Below, in pieces: positions 41,293 to 48,940 of a stretch of DNA of 52,772 nt. Origin of the DNA: Myxococcales bacterium (lineage in GTDB: Bacteria > Myxococcota > Myxococcia > Myxococcales > Myxococcaceae). The stretch covers positions 1-52,772 of the forward strand of contig JAUXRI010000164.1 of assembly GCA_030681895.1 (NCBI GenBank), in the 5' to 3' direction. Under the pieces are notes generated by a model that saw nothing but the letters and a program-made list of their open reading frames with translations, did no database searches and had not been told where the DNA came from. Each line of letters opens with the position of its first letter. Position 1 is the first letter of the stretch. The position numbers and the translations under genes were made by a program.

Positions 41293-42453
41293 ATGACCAC
41301 GACACCCCGAGTCGCTTCGATCGACGTGCTGCGCGGGGTCGCCCTGCTGGGCATTCTCGTCATGAACATTCAGGCGTTCTCGATGCCGCACGCGGCGTAC
41401 ATGAACCCGTCGGCGTTCGGCTCGCTCGAGGGCCTCGATGGCGTCGCGTGGTCGCTGGGCCGGCTCTTCTTCGACTTCAAGTTCATCAGCCTGTTCTCGA
41501 CCCTGTTCGGAGCCTCGCTGGTGCTGGCCGGCACGGGGTCCAACCCACGCCGCCGCCTGCTCTGGCTCTGCGTCTTCGGCCTCATTCACGGCTACCTCAT
41601 CTGGTTCGGCGACGTGCTGTTCACCTACGGCGTCGTGGGCCTGCTGCTGCTCGGCGCGCGTGAGTGGCCCGTGCGCCGCCTCGTCTCGGTGGGCGCCGCG
41701 TTCCTCCTCGTCTCGCCGCTCGTCGCCGCTGCTGCAGCGGTCTTCTTCGACGCGCTCCCCTCGGGGCTGATCGCGGACCTCCACACCCACTACGACGCGT
41801 CGACCGCGGCAGCAGAGCTCGAGATCTTCCGCAGCGGCTGGCTCGCCCAGCTCCCGCTCCGCGCGGCGATCACCTTCGACTCGCAGACGGTGGGCCTCGT
41901 CTTCGAGACCGGCTGGCGCGCAGCCGGCTGCATGTTGTTCGGCATGGCCGCCGTGAAGGCGAAGGTCTTCGAGGGCTCGCTCGCCTTCTCACCCTGGGGG
42001 CTGGTGGCCCTCGTCGTCGGGCTCGCCATCTCGGGCGCGGGGCTGTGGCTGCAGTGGAGCTCGGACTTCGACTTCCGCACGTGGTTCTGGGCGCAGGCGC
42101 TGCACGAGCTCGGCTCCATCGGGGTCGCGGGCGGCATCGGGCTCGGCGTGGTCAGCCTCGCGAATCGATTCCCCACGGCGTTGGCGACGCAGGCCATCGG
42201 GCGGCTGGGACGGGTCGCCTTCACCGCCTACCTGATGCACTCCATCGTCGGCACGCTGGTGTTCTACGGCCATGGGCTCGGCCAGTTCGGCACCTGGAGC
42301 CGCGTCGCCCTCCTCCTCGCACCGTTCGGGTTCTGGGGTTTCCAGCTCGTGCTCGCGTGGTGGTGGACCAGGCGGTTTCAGGTCGGCCCCCTCGAGGCGA
42401 TGTGGCGCGGGCTCTCCCGGGGAGACTTCTCGCTCGGGCGCCCTTCCCCCTGA
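41293..42453 (+). CDS. DUF418 domain-containing integral membrane protein
   Basis: ATG 41293 (MTTTPRVASIDVLRGVALLG) starts exactly at the family N-terminus: R..s.DvLRG.allGIl..N. It has about ten membrane segments and the C-terminal DUF418 portion with RLGRVAFTAYLMHSIVGTL and WWWTRRFQVGPLEAMWRGL. Members (YeiB-like) are putative transporters or acyltransferase-like membrane proteins of unknown function. The frame is open up to 41146, but those residues lack conservation. The 180 bases upstream (41113-41292) contain no gene I can support. Confidence 0.88.
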   Translation: MTTTPRVASIDVLRGVALLGILVMNIQAFSMPHAAYMNPSAFGSLEGLDGVAWSLGRLFFDFKFISLFSTLFGASLVLAGTGSNPRRRLLWLCVFGLIHGYLIWFGDVLFTYGVVGLLLLGAREWPVRRLVSVGAAFLLVSPLVAAAAAVFFDALPSGLIADLHTHYDASTAAAELEIFRSGWLAQLPLRAAITFDSQTVGLVFETGWRAAGCMLFGMAAVKAKVFEGSLAFSPWGLVALVVGLAISGAGLWLQWSSDFDFRTWFWAQALHELGSIGVAGGIGLGVVSLANRFPTALATQAIGRLGRVAFTAYLMHSIVGTLVFYGHGLGQFGTWSRVALLLAPFGFWGFQLVLAWWWTRRFQVGPLEAMWRGLSRGDFSLGRPSP

Positions 42454-42532
42454 AAACGAGCCAGGTCCGCGAGATTACCGGGCCCCTGTGGGCGGGGTGG
42501 TGCTTTGGGCACGCGTCGGATAAGGGCATCCG

Positions 42533-43567
42533 ATGATCGCAAATCCCCACCGCCCCACGTCTTCCGCTCCTGCTCCCGCGCCCCTGGCGCCGACGACCCC
42601 GGTGGTCGCCGCTCCGAAGGTCATGAAGCACGAGCTGCAGCCGGACTGGGGCAATGGCCTCATCGTCGAGGACGACGGCAAGTACCTCATCCTCTACTTC
42701 GAGCGCTCGGGCCTGAAGAAGTTCATCAAGGACAAGGCCAAGGTGCTCGTGCCCGTGACGTTGACGGCCGCCGAGATGACCGCGCTGAAGTCGAAGGCGA
42801 ACGGCCGCTCCAAGAAGCCCCGCCCGGAAGGCAGCGCCAAGAAGAAGGCGAAGGCGAAGGCCGCACCGAAGGCGCGCTTCCTCACCGTCACCGATCAGAT
42901 CACCGCGTTCGAGAAGCTCTTCGAGGGTGGCTTCAAGGGTGACGCCTTCGTCGAGGGTGAGCGCGGCAAGCCGGGCGTCGAGGGCAAGGAAGGCCTGAAA
43001 GAAGCGGCCATCGCGTTCGCGCAGAAGACGCTCTCGAAAGAGGCCTTCGCGAAGAGCACGCCCGAGGAGCTGTTCGAGAACGCGCGCCTGCTGCTCAAGG
43101 CCACCAACATCGTGTTCCCCATCGAGGGCTCGATTCCGTTCGCGGGGATGGACCCCGAGAACCGCACCAAGGCGCTCGCCGCGCTGAAGGACCTGCTCCA
43201 CGGCACCGCTGACTACGCCGAACGCCTCGAGGCCTTCGCCGCCGCCGTCGTCCTCAAGGACAGCAAGGGCACGCTGAAGGCCGTCACCTGGCCGTTCGCG
43301 ACCGTCTTCGGCGCGCTGCTCGACCCCACCCAGTACGCGTGCGTGAAGCCCACCGCGCTCTCGCTGCAGGGCCTGACGGTCGGCCTCAACGTCGAGAAGT
43401 CGCAGCCGGTGAAGGCCGAGGGTTACCGCCAGTTCCTGTCGGTGGTGAAGAAGACGAACGACCAGCTCAAGGCCGCTGGCCAGCAGCCGCGCGACCTGAT
43501 GGACGTGTACTCGTTCATCTACCGCACGCACGCCGAGAAGGCAGCGCCGGCCGTCGTCGCGCCCTGA
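42533..43567 (+). CDS. Hypothetical protein with N-terminal DUF3553-like segment
   Basis: A 344-residue protein. After a Pro/Ala-rich leader (1-30), residues ~31-66 (MKHELQPDWGNGLIVEDDGK, then YLILYFERSGLKKFI) resemble DUF3553, a short module that reads 'W G.G.v....g....v.Fe..G.k' and is seen attached to nucleic-acid enzymes. A Lys/Ala-rich stretch (SKKPRPEGSAKKKAKAKAA) links it to a ~220-residue helical C-terminal domain (FEKLFEGGFKGDAFVEGERG, FQ-like FATVFGALLDPTQYACVKPT, YRQFLSVVKKTNDQL). I do not recognise this last domain. A nucleic-acid role is only suggested by the basic linker. A terminator-like hairpin follows at 43591. Confidence 0.78.
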   Translation: MIANPHRPTSSAPAPAPLAPTTPVVAAPKVMKHELQPDWGNGLIVEDDGKYLILYFERSGLKKFIKDKAKVLVPVTLTAAEMTALKSKANGRSKKPRPEGSAKKKAKAKAAPKARFLTVTDQITAFEKLFEGGFKGDAFVEGERGKPGVEGKEGLKEAAIAFAQKTLSKEAFAKSTPEELFENARLLLKATNIVFPIEGSIPFAGMDPENRTKALAALKDLLHGTADYAERLEAFAAAVVLKDSKGTLKAVTWPFATVFGALLDPTQYACVKPTALSLQGLTVGLNVEKSQPVKAEGYRQFLSVVKKTNDQLKAAGQQPRDLMDVYSFIYRTHAEKAAPAVVAP

Positions 43568-43590
43568 CGTCGAGTCGTCTGAACTGACTG

Positions 43591-43628
43591 CGGCCGTGCT
43601 GCGACCTGCAGCGCGGCCGTTGTCGTTT
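43591..43628 (+). terminator. Rho-independent-type hairpin after the DUF3553-like gene
   Basis: CGGCCGTGCTGC (43591-43602) pairs with GCAGCGCGGCCG (43608-43619) across a 5-base GACCT loop, 11 Watson-Crick pairs and one G-T/C-A position, followed by TTGTCGTTT. It sits 24 bases after the stop at 43567, between convergent genes, so it may serve both. Confidence 0.7.
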
Positions 43629-43661
43629 GGGGGTTCGAGCGCGGTCGCACCTGAGTGCGTG

Positions 43662-44600
43662 TCACGGCGTTCGTTTCCACTTCAGCGCACCGGTCGCCGC
43701 GTCGAGCGCGAACACCCGGTGTCCGTCGCCGAGCACGATGACGCCGTCGACGATGACGAGGTCTTCGAAGCCCAGCCGCCCGTCGTGAAGCGAGGTCGCC
43801 CAGCGCTCCTTCTTCTCCTGGGGCGACACACAAACGACCTCGGTTGGCGAGTCCTGGGCGTTGCCGGTTCGCCGGACGAACAACACGTCGTCGCCGACGC
43901 GCGCGAGCTGCTTGCGGCGCGAATCGACGAGCAGGTTGACCTCGAGCCCTGACGAGCCGAGCGCTTCGCCGCCCTTGATCGCAAGCTCGGACCGGGTGCT
44001 CTGCGGCACCCCTCGAAGCTCGAGCGTGCGTCCGTCAGGCAGCGTGCCTGAATACGCTTCGACCGAGTTCGAGCCGCAGCCGGTGTCGTCGGTGGGGCTC
44101 ATCACCTGCGCGGCGAGATCGAAGCGCACGTGCCGCCCGTCTCGCGTGGTGAAACGAATCGCGTGCGCGAGGCGATCGGAGCAGAGGAACCGATCGATCC
44201 CCGCGAGCTCGGGAAACTTCTGCAGCAGGTCCTTTGCCGCGTGCTTCACCTCGAGCGAGTCGAAGTCGCGCGCCTCGAGCCCGTCGACTCTCTTGAACCA
44301 CACGAGCCCATCGACTTCGCCCAGCCACTCACCGTCGTCGGCGCGCACCCGTTTCTTCACCTCGCCGGTGCGCACGTCGAGGCGAACCAGGCGATCGCCT
44401 CCGACGGACTCCTCGCCTCCGAAGACGCGCTCGAACACCACCACCTGGTCGCCGCGTACGGCGAAGCCCGCGACCGAATCGACCCCGAGGAACAAAACCC
44501 GAAGGTGCATGAAGAGAAAGAAGACGGTGGTCGCCGCGGCCAGTGCGCTCAGGCCGATGGCCCACGATCGCCACGTCATCTTCTCGTCGTCATCCGACAT
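43662..44600 (-). CDS. Membrane-anchored PQQ/WD-like beta-propeller protein, unknown function
   Basis: ATG 44600 gives 312 residues: a short cytoplasmic acidic start (MSDDDEKMTWRSW), one membrane helix (AIGLSALAAATTVFFLFMHL), then a periplasmic part of repeated beta-strands. The end (GFEDLVIVDGVIVLGDGHRV, FALDAATGALKWKRTP) is a textbook PQQ-like repeat, and DRLVRLDVRTGEVKKRV is another, so the domain is probably a partial propeller. Proteins like this often bind or scaffold rather than catalyse. It follows the SDR gene (16 bases) on the same strand. Confidence 0.77.
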   Translation of the reverse strand: MSDDDEKMTWRSWAIGLSALAAATTVFFLFMHLRVLFLGVDSVAGFAVRGDQVVVFERVFGGEESVGGDRLVRLDVRTGEVKKRVRADDGEWLGEVDGLVWFKRVDGLEARDFDSLEVKHAAKDLLQKFPELAGIDRFLCSDRLAHAIRFTTRDGRHVRFDLAAQVMSPTDDTGCGSNSVEAYSGTLPDGRTLELRGVPQSTRSELAIKGGEALGSSGLEVNLLVDSRRKQLARVGDDVLFVRRTGNAQDSPTEVVCVSPQEKKERWATSLHDGRLGFEDLVIVDGVIVLGDGHRVFALDAATGALKWKRTP

Positions 44601-44616
44601 GGAGCCCCCGAGCTGG

Positions 44617-45540
44617 TCAGGCCGAGAACGACACCTTCGTGAGTTGCTCCGACACCTGCCACAGCCTCGCGGCGATCGCTTCGTCGCGTGAGGCGGCGTT
44701 CGACGAGACGATTCGGGGGAAGCCCGACATCTCGAACAACCCATCGGGCCCGACGTACTGCCCGCCGGTGACCTCGGGGTGAATGGCCGCGAACACCTGG
44801 GGAAGCGCACCCATCTCGGCCGACTGCGCCAGCAGCGCGCCACCGAGGTTCATGAAGAGCGCGCCGAACGACGACGACTCCATCTTCGGCCCGACGCCTT
44901 GCAGGTTGGTGGCGGAGTAGCCGGGGTGCGCGACCACCGCGATGGTGCGTTTGCCGTGCTTGCGCAGCCAGCGCTCGAGCTCGAACGTGAAGAGCAGGTT
45001 GGCCAGCTTCGACTGCCCGTAGGCGGGCCACTTCGAATACGCCCGCGCGCCGTTGAGATCGTCGAAGTTGATCGTTCCCATGCGGTGCGCGTGGGAGCTG
45101 ACGGCGACGACGCGGCCAGCCGGCGCTCCCTCGAGCAACGGGAGCACCTGCGCGGTCAGCGCGAAGGCGCCCAGGTGGTTGGTGCCGAGCTGCATTTCGA
45201 AGCCATCGGCCGTCTTCAGGTACGGCAACGCCATCACGCCCGCGTTGTTCATCAACACGTCGACGCGCGGGTGCTTCTGCGCCAGCGCCTGCACGAACGC
45301 CGCGATGCTCGCCAGCGACGAGAGATCGACTTCCATCACCTCGAGCGACGCCTTCGGCACCTTCGCGCGCACGGAAGCAGCGGCTTCGTCGCCCTTCTGC
45401 GTGTTGCGGCACCCCATCACCACCGTCGCGCCCTTCGACGCGAGCATGCGCGTCGACTCGAGCCCGAGGCCTGAGTTTGCGCCGGTGATGACGATGACCT
45501 TCCCGGTTTGGTCGAGCGCGTCTGCGAGGGTCCAGGGCAT
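44617..45540 (-). CDS. Short-chain dehydrogenase/reductase (RDH/WWOX-like)
   Basis: A 307-residue SDR: TGANSGLG cofactor motif, GCRNTQKG, DLSSLASI, NNAGVM, Ser in VVAVSSHAHR, catalytic YGQSK. The 'TGANSGLGLESTRMLASKGA' start and the AVVAHPGYSATNLQ segment are typical of retinol-dehydrogenase-like NADP-preferring reductases. It resembles the SDR at 11219 in class but they are clearly different paralogues. Substrate unknown. Runs from 45540 towards the propeller gene on the same strand; the pair may be one transcript. Confidence 0.9.
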   Translation of the reverse strand: MPWTLADALDQTGKVIVITGANSGLGLESTRMLASKGATVVMGCRNTQKGDEAAASVRAKVPKASLEVMEVDLSSLASIAAFVQALAQKHPRVDVLMNNAGVMALPYLKTADGFEMQLGTNHLGAFALTAQVLPLLEGAPAGRVVAVSSHAHRMGTINFDDLNGARAYSKWPAYGQSKLANLLFTFELERWLRKHGKRTIAVVAHPGYSATNLQGVGPKMESSSFGALFMNLGGALLAQSAEMGALPQVFAAIHPEVTGGQYVGPDGLFEMSGFPRIVSSNAASRDEAIAARLWQVSEQLTKVSFSA

Positions 45541-45558
45541 GGGCGCGTGAATAGTCAG

Positions 45559-47154
45559 CTACTCGGCCCAGTGCACGATCCACCCGCGGGTCCCGACGGC
45601 CCAGAGATCGCTCTCCGAGACGCCGTCGAGGTCGTTGAGCGAGACGCCGGCGTCGGTGGCGTAGAGCGTGAGCCAGGCGCGGCCATTCCACTTCTTCACG
45701 GCGCCTTCCGACGTCGTCACGTAGACGCGCGCCGCGTTGAAGGCGCGGACCGAGGTGACCGTTCCAGTGGTCGGCGCCGGCAGCCGACGCCACGCCGTGC
45801 CGGCCTTCTCGAGCACCACGCCCTGCTCACCGACGGCGAACGCGCTGGTGCGAGAGACGACCCAGACGCCGTGGAGGGTGCCTTGCGGGAGCGCGAGCCG
45901 GCTGAGCCGTTCGGGGCTCCAGGTGCGCGTGGTGTCGTCCCACGACCAGACGCCCATCGCGGAGTTCTCGCTGCCGACACCCATCAACACGTCGCCCCGG
46001 TGCGCGTCTTCCAGTCTCACGCTCGAGGAGAGGTTGGTGGCGGACTCGGCGGGCTGGCCGGGAGCGAGCCACTCGAAGCGCCGCGAGTTGCGGAGCACGC
46101 CCGAGACGAGAAGGCCGGCGTCGGTGGACTCGCCCCAGAGCCCCGCGGCCGGGTCGGACAACATTCGCGTGTTCAGACAGCCGGCGGCACCGAGCGCGTG
46201 CGTGCTGATGCGCCCGAGCGCCGGGTTGCCTCCGACGACGAAGCCCTGGCCAGACGCCGGCGCCCAGGCCTTGCGAATGTCGTTCGGGCAGCTGGCGCTC
46301 GCGGGCTCGAAGAAACCTCCGTCGGCACGAATCCACACGTCGTCGCGGCCGGCGACCCGCAGCTGACCGGTCCCGAACGGCGCAGCGGTCTCCCACGTCT
46401 TGTCCGAGGCGGTGTCGAGCCGGCGAATCCAGTTCGGGTTGAGCACCGGGCAGACGCCCTCGTCGACTTGTGTGTCGCAGTCGTCATCGACGCGGTTGCA
46501 GAACTCGGGAGCGCCCACGTGCACGCCCGGGTCGACGTCGTCACAGTCGCCGGCCGTCATCGTTCGCCCGGCGCCGCACAGCATCGCCTCGCTGCCCGTG
46601 AGCCCGAAGCCATCGCCGTCGTCGTCCTTGAGCGTGGTGAGCGCGCACGGTTGCGGCCCTGCGTCGGGCGGTCCCGCGTCTTCTTCAGGCCCCGCGTCGA
46701 CGCCCGCATCAGGCCTCGGAATGGGACGGCCGCCGTCGACGACGCCACCGTCGGTGAGGCGACACGTCATCGCGGAGCAGTCGAGCGTCACCACCGCGTC
46801 TTCGAGCCGAGCCTGCCGCTGGAAGGGGTCGGTGATGCGCAACGCCCAGCTCCCCTGCCCCAACCCGGCGGGAACACGCGCTCTCAACACCTCAGGGTCG
46901 ACCAGCCGCACGTCGAAGAGCCCGACGACGAGCCCCCCTTGCTCGAGCTGCGCGGTGAACTGCGCGTCACGCGTCGAAGCGCCAGGGTTCTGGAAGTCGA
47001 CCTTCACCTTCGGCGTGAAGCTGCCCCTGATGAGGATGAAGGTGTCGGCCTGCTGAAACACCTCGCGGGGCTCGACGGCACGAACGCTGACGGCGGGCGA
47101 CGAGGCCGAGCAGGCGAACACTCCGAGGGCTGAGAGGACGACGAGGCGCGACAT
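45559..47154 (-). CDS. MopE-motif lipoprotein with C-terminal propeller-like repeats
   Basis: A 531-residue protein with a lipoprotein signal (MSRLVVLSALGVFAC, Cys15). An N-terminal beta domain (~30-125) is followed by a DAG linker (RPDAGVDAGPEEDAGPPDAG), a calcium-like DDDGDGFG stretch, and the MopE-type metal-binding motif GDCDDVDPGVHVGAPEFCNR plus DDDCDTQVDEG (about 205-235). The remaining ~290 residues have repeating beta-strand units (VWSWDDTTRTWSPERL, SDLWAVGTRGWIVHWAE) typical of a secreted propeller of the kind annotated as myxobacterial 'type IV fibre/BNR-like' proteins. Probably surface displayed; MopE motif proteins bind copper or calcium in other bacteria. Function unknown. Confidence 0.85.
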   Translation of the reverse strand: MSRLVVLSALGVFACSASSPAVSVRAVEPREVFQQADTFILIRGSFTPKVKVDFQNPGASTRDAQFTAQLEQGGLVVGLFDVRLVDPEVLRARVPAGLGQGSWALRITDPFQRQARLEDAVVTLDCSAMTCRLTDGGVVDGGRPIPRPDAGVDAGPEEDAGPPDAGPQPCALTTLKDDDGDGFGLTGSEAMLCGAGRTMTAGDCDDVDPGVHVGAPEFCNRVDDDCDTQVDEGVCPVLNPNWIRRLDTASDKTWETAAPFGTGQLRVAGRDDVWIRADGGFFEPASASCPNDIRKAWAPASGQGFVVGGNPALGRISTHALGAAGCLNTRMLSDPAAGLWGESTDAGLLVSGVLRNSRRFEWLAPGQPAESATNLSSSVRLEDAHRGDVLMGVGSENSAMGVWSWDDTTRTWSPERLSRLALPQGTLHGVWVVSRTSAFAVGEQGVVLEKAGTAWRRLPAPTTGTVTSVRAFNAARVYVTTSEGAVKKWNGRAWLTLYATDAGVSLNDLDGVSESDLWAVGTRGWIVHWAE

Positions 47155-47236
47155 GAGTCGAACAGGCTACCCCGCCTGACGCCGACCGAGGCGACTTCCC
47201 GGGCACAGCCGCGCCACAACGAGTTATACGAGCGCC

Positions 47237-48055
47237 ATGCCTTCTCTCTCGAACCGCACCCTCTTCATCTCGGGCGCCAGCCGGGGCATCGGCCTGGCCA
47301 TCGCGCTCCGGGCGGCCCGTGACGGCGCCAACGTCGCGATCGCCGCCAAGACCGCCGAGCCCCACCCGAAGCTGGCCGGCACCATCTACTCCGCCGCGAA
47401 GGAGATCGAAGCCGCCGGCGGCAAGGCGCTCCCGATCCTCTGTGACATCCGCTCGGACGATCAGGTGCACGCCGCCGTCGAGCTGACGGTGAAGACGTTC
47501 GGCAGCCTCGACATCTGCGTCAACAACGCCTCGGCGATTCAGCTCACCGGCACGCTCGACACGCCGATGAAGCGGTACGATCTGATGAACCAGGTCAACG
47601 CGCGCGGCACCTTCCTCGTCAGCCAGATGTGCCTGCCGCACCTGCTCGCGTCGAAGTTCACGCCGCACATCTTGAACCTGTCGCCGCCGCTCTCGATGAA
47701 GCCGAAGTGGTTCGGCTCGCACGTCGCGTACTCGATGGCCAAGTTCGGCATGTCGATGTGCGTGCTGGGCATGGCCGAGGAGTTCGCGGGCAAGGTCGCC
47801 GTCAACGCGCTCTGGCCGAAGACGACCATCGCCACGGCCGCGGTGAACATGCTGGGCGGCGAGGACATGATGCGCGCCAGCCGAAAGCCCGAGATCATGG
47901 CCGACGCGGCGTACGCGGTGTTCAACAAGGGCGTCGACTTCAGCGGCAATTTTCTCATCGACGAGGCGTTCCTCCGCGGCGAGGGCGTGACGGACTTCGT
48001 GCAGTACGCCGTGGACCCGAAGGTCGAGCCGCTGCCCGACTTCTTCGTCGACTGA
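47237..48055 (+). CDS. SDR family oxidoreductase (HSDL2-like)
   Basis: A 272-residue SDR whose start LFISGASRGIGLAIALRAAR and the segment AKTAEPHPKLAGTIYSAAKE match the hydroxysteroid-dehydrogenase-like 2 group (NADP cofactor loop with AKTxxPHPKLPGTI). Catalytic Ser in LNLSPP and YSMAKFG (YxxxK) are present, and the ALWPKTTIATAAVNML segment is also diagnostic. HSDL2-like enzymes are linked to fatty-acid metabolism; human HSDL2 carries an SCP2 domain that is absent here. Divergent from the MopE gene. Confidence 0.92.
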   Translation: MPSLSNRTLFISGASRGIGLAIALRAARDGANVAIAAKTAEPHPKLAGTIYSAAKEIEAAGGKALPILCDIRSDDQVHAAVELTVKTFGSLDICVNNASAIQLTGTLDTPMKRYDLMNQVNARGTFLVSQMCLPHLLASKFTPHILNLSPPLSMKPKWFGSHVAYSMAKFGMSMCVLGMAEEFAGKVAVNALWPKTTIATAAVNMLGGEDMMRASRKPEIMADAAYAVFNKGVDFSGNFLIDEAFLRGEGVTDFVQYAVDPKVEPLPDFFVD

Positions 48056-48073
48056 AGTCTGAAGTGAGAAGTC

Positions 48074-48078
48074 AGGAG
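48074..48078 (+). promoter_or_regulatory. Ribosome binding site of the 68-residue membrane protein gene
   Basis: AGGAG with a 5-base spacer before ATG 48084, supporting that this very small gene is translated. Confidence 0.7.
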
Positions 48079-48083
48079 CTGAC

Positions 48084-48290
48084 ATGAACGTGGTGCTGCT
48101 GCTGGGCGCGGGACTCCCCGATGGGTGGACGGTTCGGGAGATCGCCGGGCTGGTCTTCATCGGCATCATCACCACCATCGCGTGGCTCAAGCTCCGGCGA
48201 CTGCAGTTCCCGCCCGAGTGGGAGAACGGCCCGGGCCCGAAGCGCGACCCCAACGAGCGAGACCCGACCAAGCCCCCACCACCTGCCTGA
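48084..48290 (+). CDS. Small single-pass membrane protein, unknown function
   Basis: A 68-residue protein with a good ribosome binding site at 48074-48078. It has one hydrophobic segment near residues 18-38 (REIAGLVFIGIITTIAWLKL) and a Pro-rich hydrophilic C-terminus (GPGPKRDPNERDPTKPPPPA). No family is recognised. It lies 28 bases after the SDR gene and 121 before the next gene on the same strand, so it may belong to either transcript. Confidence 0.65.
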   Translation: MNVVLLLGAGLPDGWTVREIAGLVFIGIITTIAWLKLRRLQFPPEWENGPGPKRDPNERDPTKPPPPA

Positions 48291-48298
48291 CCGGAGCG

Positions 48299-48317
48299 CT
48301 CGATTTCGGAAATCGAG
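48299..48317. repeat. Perfect 9-bp-arm inverted repeat after the small membrane gene
   Basis: CTCGATTTC and GAAATCGAG flank a single G, giving a hairpin of 8 pairs with a 3-base loop in RNA or a 19-base operator-like site in DNA. It starts 8 bases after the stop at 48290. No T-tract. The same gap also holds two copies of CCTGACCGGAGC (48286-48297, 48369-48380). Confidence 0.45.
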
Positions 48318-48396
48318 CCGGTGGCCGCGCGTTGGCCCGTGGCGCACCTGCGGGCCCTCGCTCCCGCACCTGACCGGAGCAGCTCACGTGATGTTC

Positions 48397-48402
48397 GAGG
48401 AG
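48397..48402 (+). promoter_or_regulatory. Ribosome binding site that fixes the start at 48412
   Basis: GAGGAG lies 9 bases before ATG 48412. It sits inside the codons that would follow the alternative ATG 48391, so 48412 is the better start. Confidence 0.7.
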
Positions 48403-48411
48403 AATCGCACC

Positions 48412-48933
48412 ATGCCCGAAAACGACGCTGGCTCTGACTGGGACTCGAAGTTCAAAGGCTTCCTCAAGAAGGCCGGCGATGACTTCAAGCGCGCCGCGAC
48501 CGACGTGAAGAAAGAGGCCGAGCGCCTGATGAAGGAAGTGAAGGACCCCGAGCGCCAGGCGAAGGTGCGCGAGGGCGTTCAGGAGGCGTCGGTCTGGGCA
48601 AAGAAGACAGCCGAGCAGCTGGCCTCGCTCGTCGAGGTCGGCGTGAAGCAGGCCGAAGGCGCGCTCTCGGAGGTCTCGAAGCAGTTCAAGACGGCTCCTG
48701 CCGAGCCGTCGAGTGCGCCTGCGCCAGCGCCGACGCCGAAGAACGCCGCGCCGCCAGAGATGGCTCCACCTCCGCCTGCGCCTGCGCCGAAGAAGCCCGC
48801 GAAGAAGACGGTCGGTCGTGGCGGCGCGAAGAAGTCGCCGGCGACGAAGAAGACCGCGACGAAGAAGCCGATGGGCAAGAAGCAGAAGCCCGTCGTCGAG
48901 ACGGCGCCCGTGACTGAACCCGACGAGGGCTGA
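48412..48933 (+). CDS. Phasin/H1-like helical protein with Lys/Pro/Ala-rich tail
   Basis: A 173-residue protein. Residues 8-90 are amphipathic helices (DSKFKGFLKKAGDDFKRAAT, VKKEAERLMKEVKDPERQAK, KKTAEQLASLVEVGVKQAEG) of the sort seen in phasins or apolipophorin-like proteins. The C-terminal half is low complexity: a Pro/Ala stretch (APAPAPTPKNAAPPEMAPPP) then histone H1-like KKPAKKT, KKSPATKKTATKKP repeats. The basic tail suggests binding to nucleic acid or an acidic surface. No clear family. Start chosen from the ribosome binding site at 48397. Confidence 0.72.
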   Translation: MPENDAGSDWDSKFKGFLKKAGDDFKRAATDVKKEAERLMKEVKDPERQAKVREGVQEASVWAKKTAEQLASLVEVGVKQAEGALSEVSKQFKTAPAEPSSAPAPAPTPKNAAPPEMAPPPPAPAPKKPAKKTVGRGGAKKSPATKKTATKKPMGKKQKPVVETAPVTEPDEG

Positions 48934-48940
48934 GCGCCGT

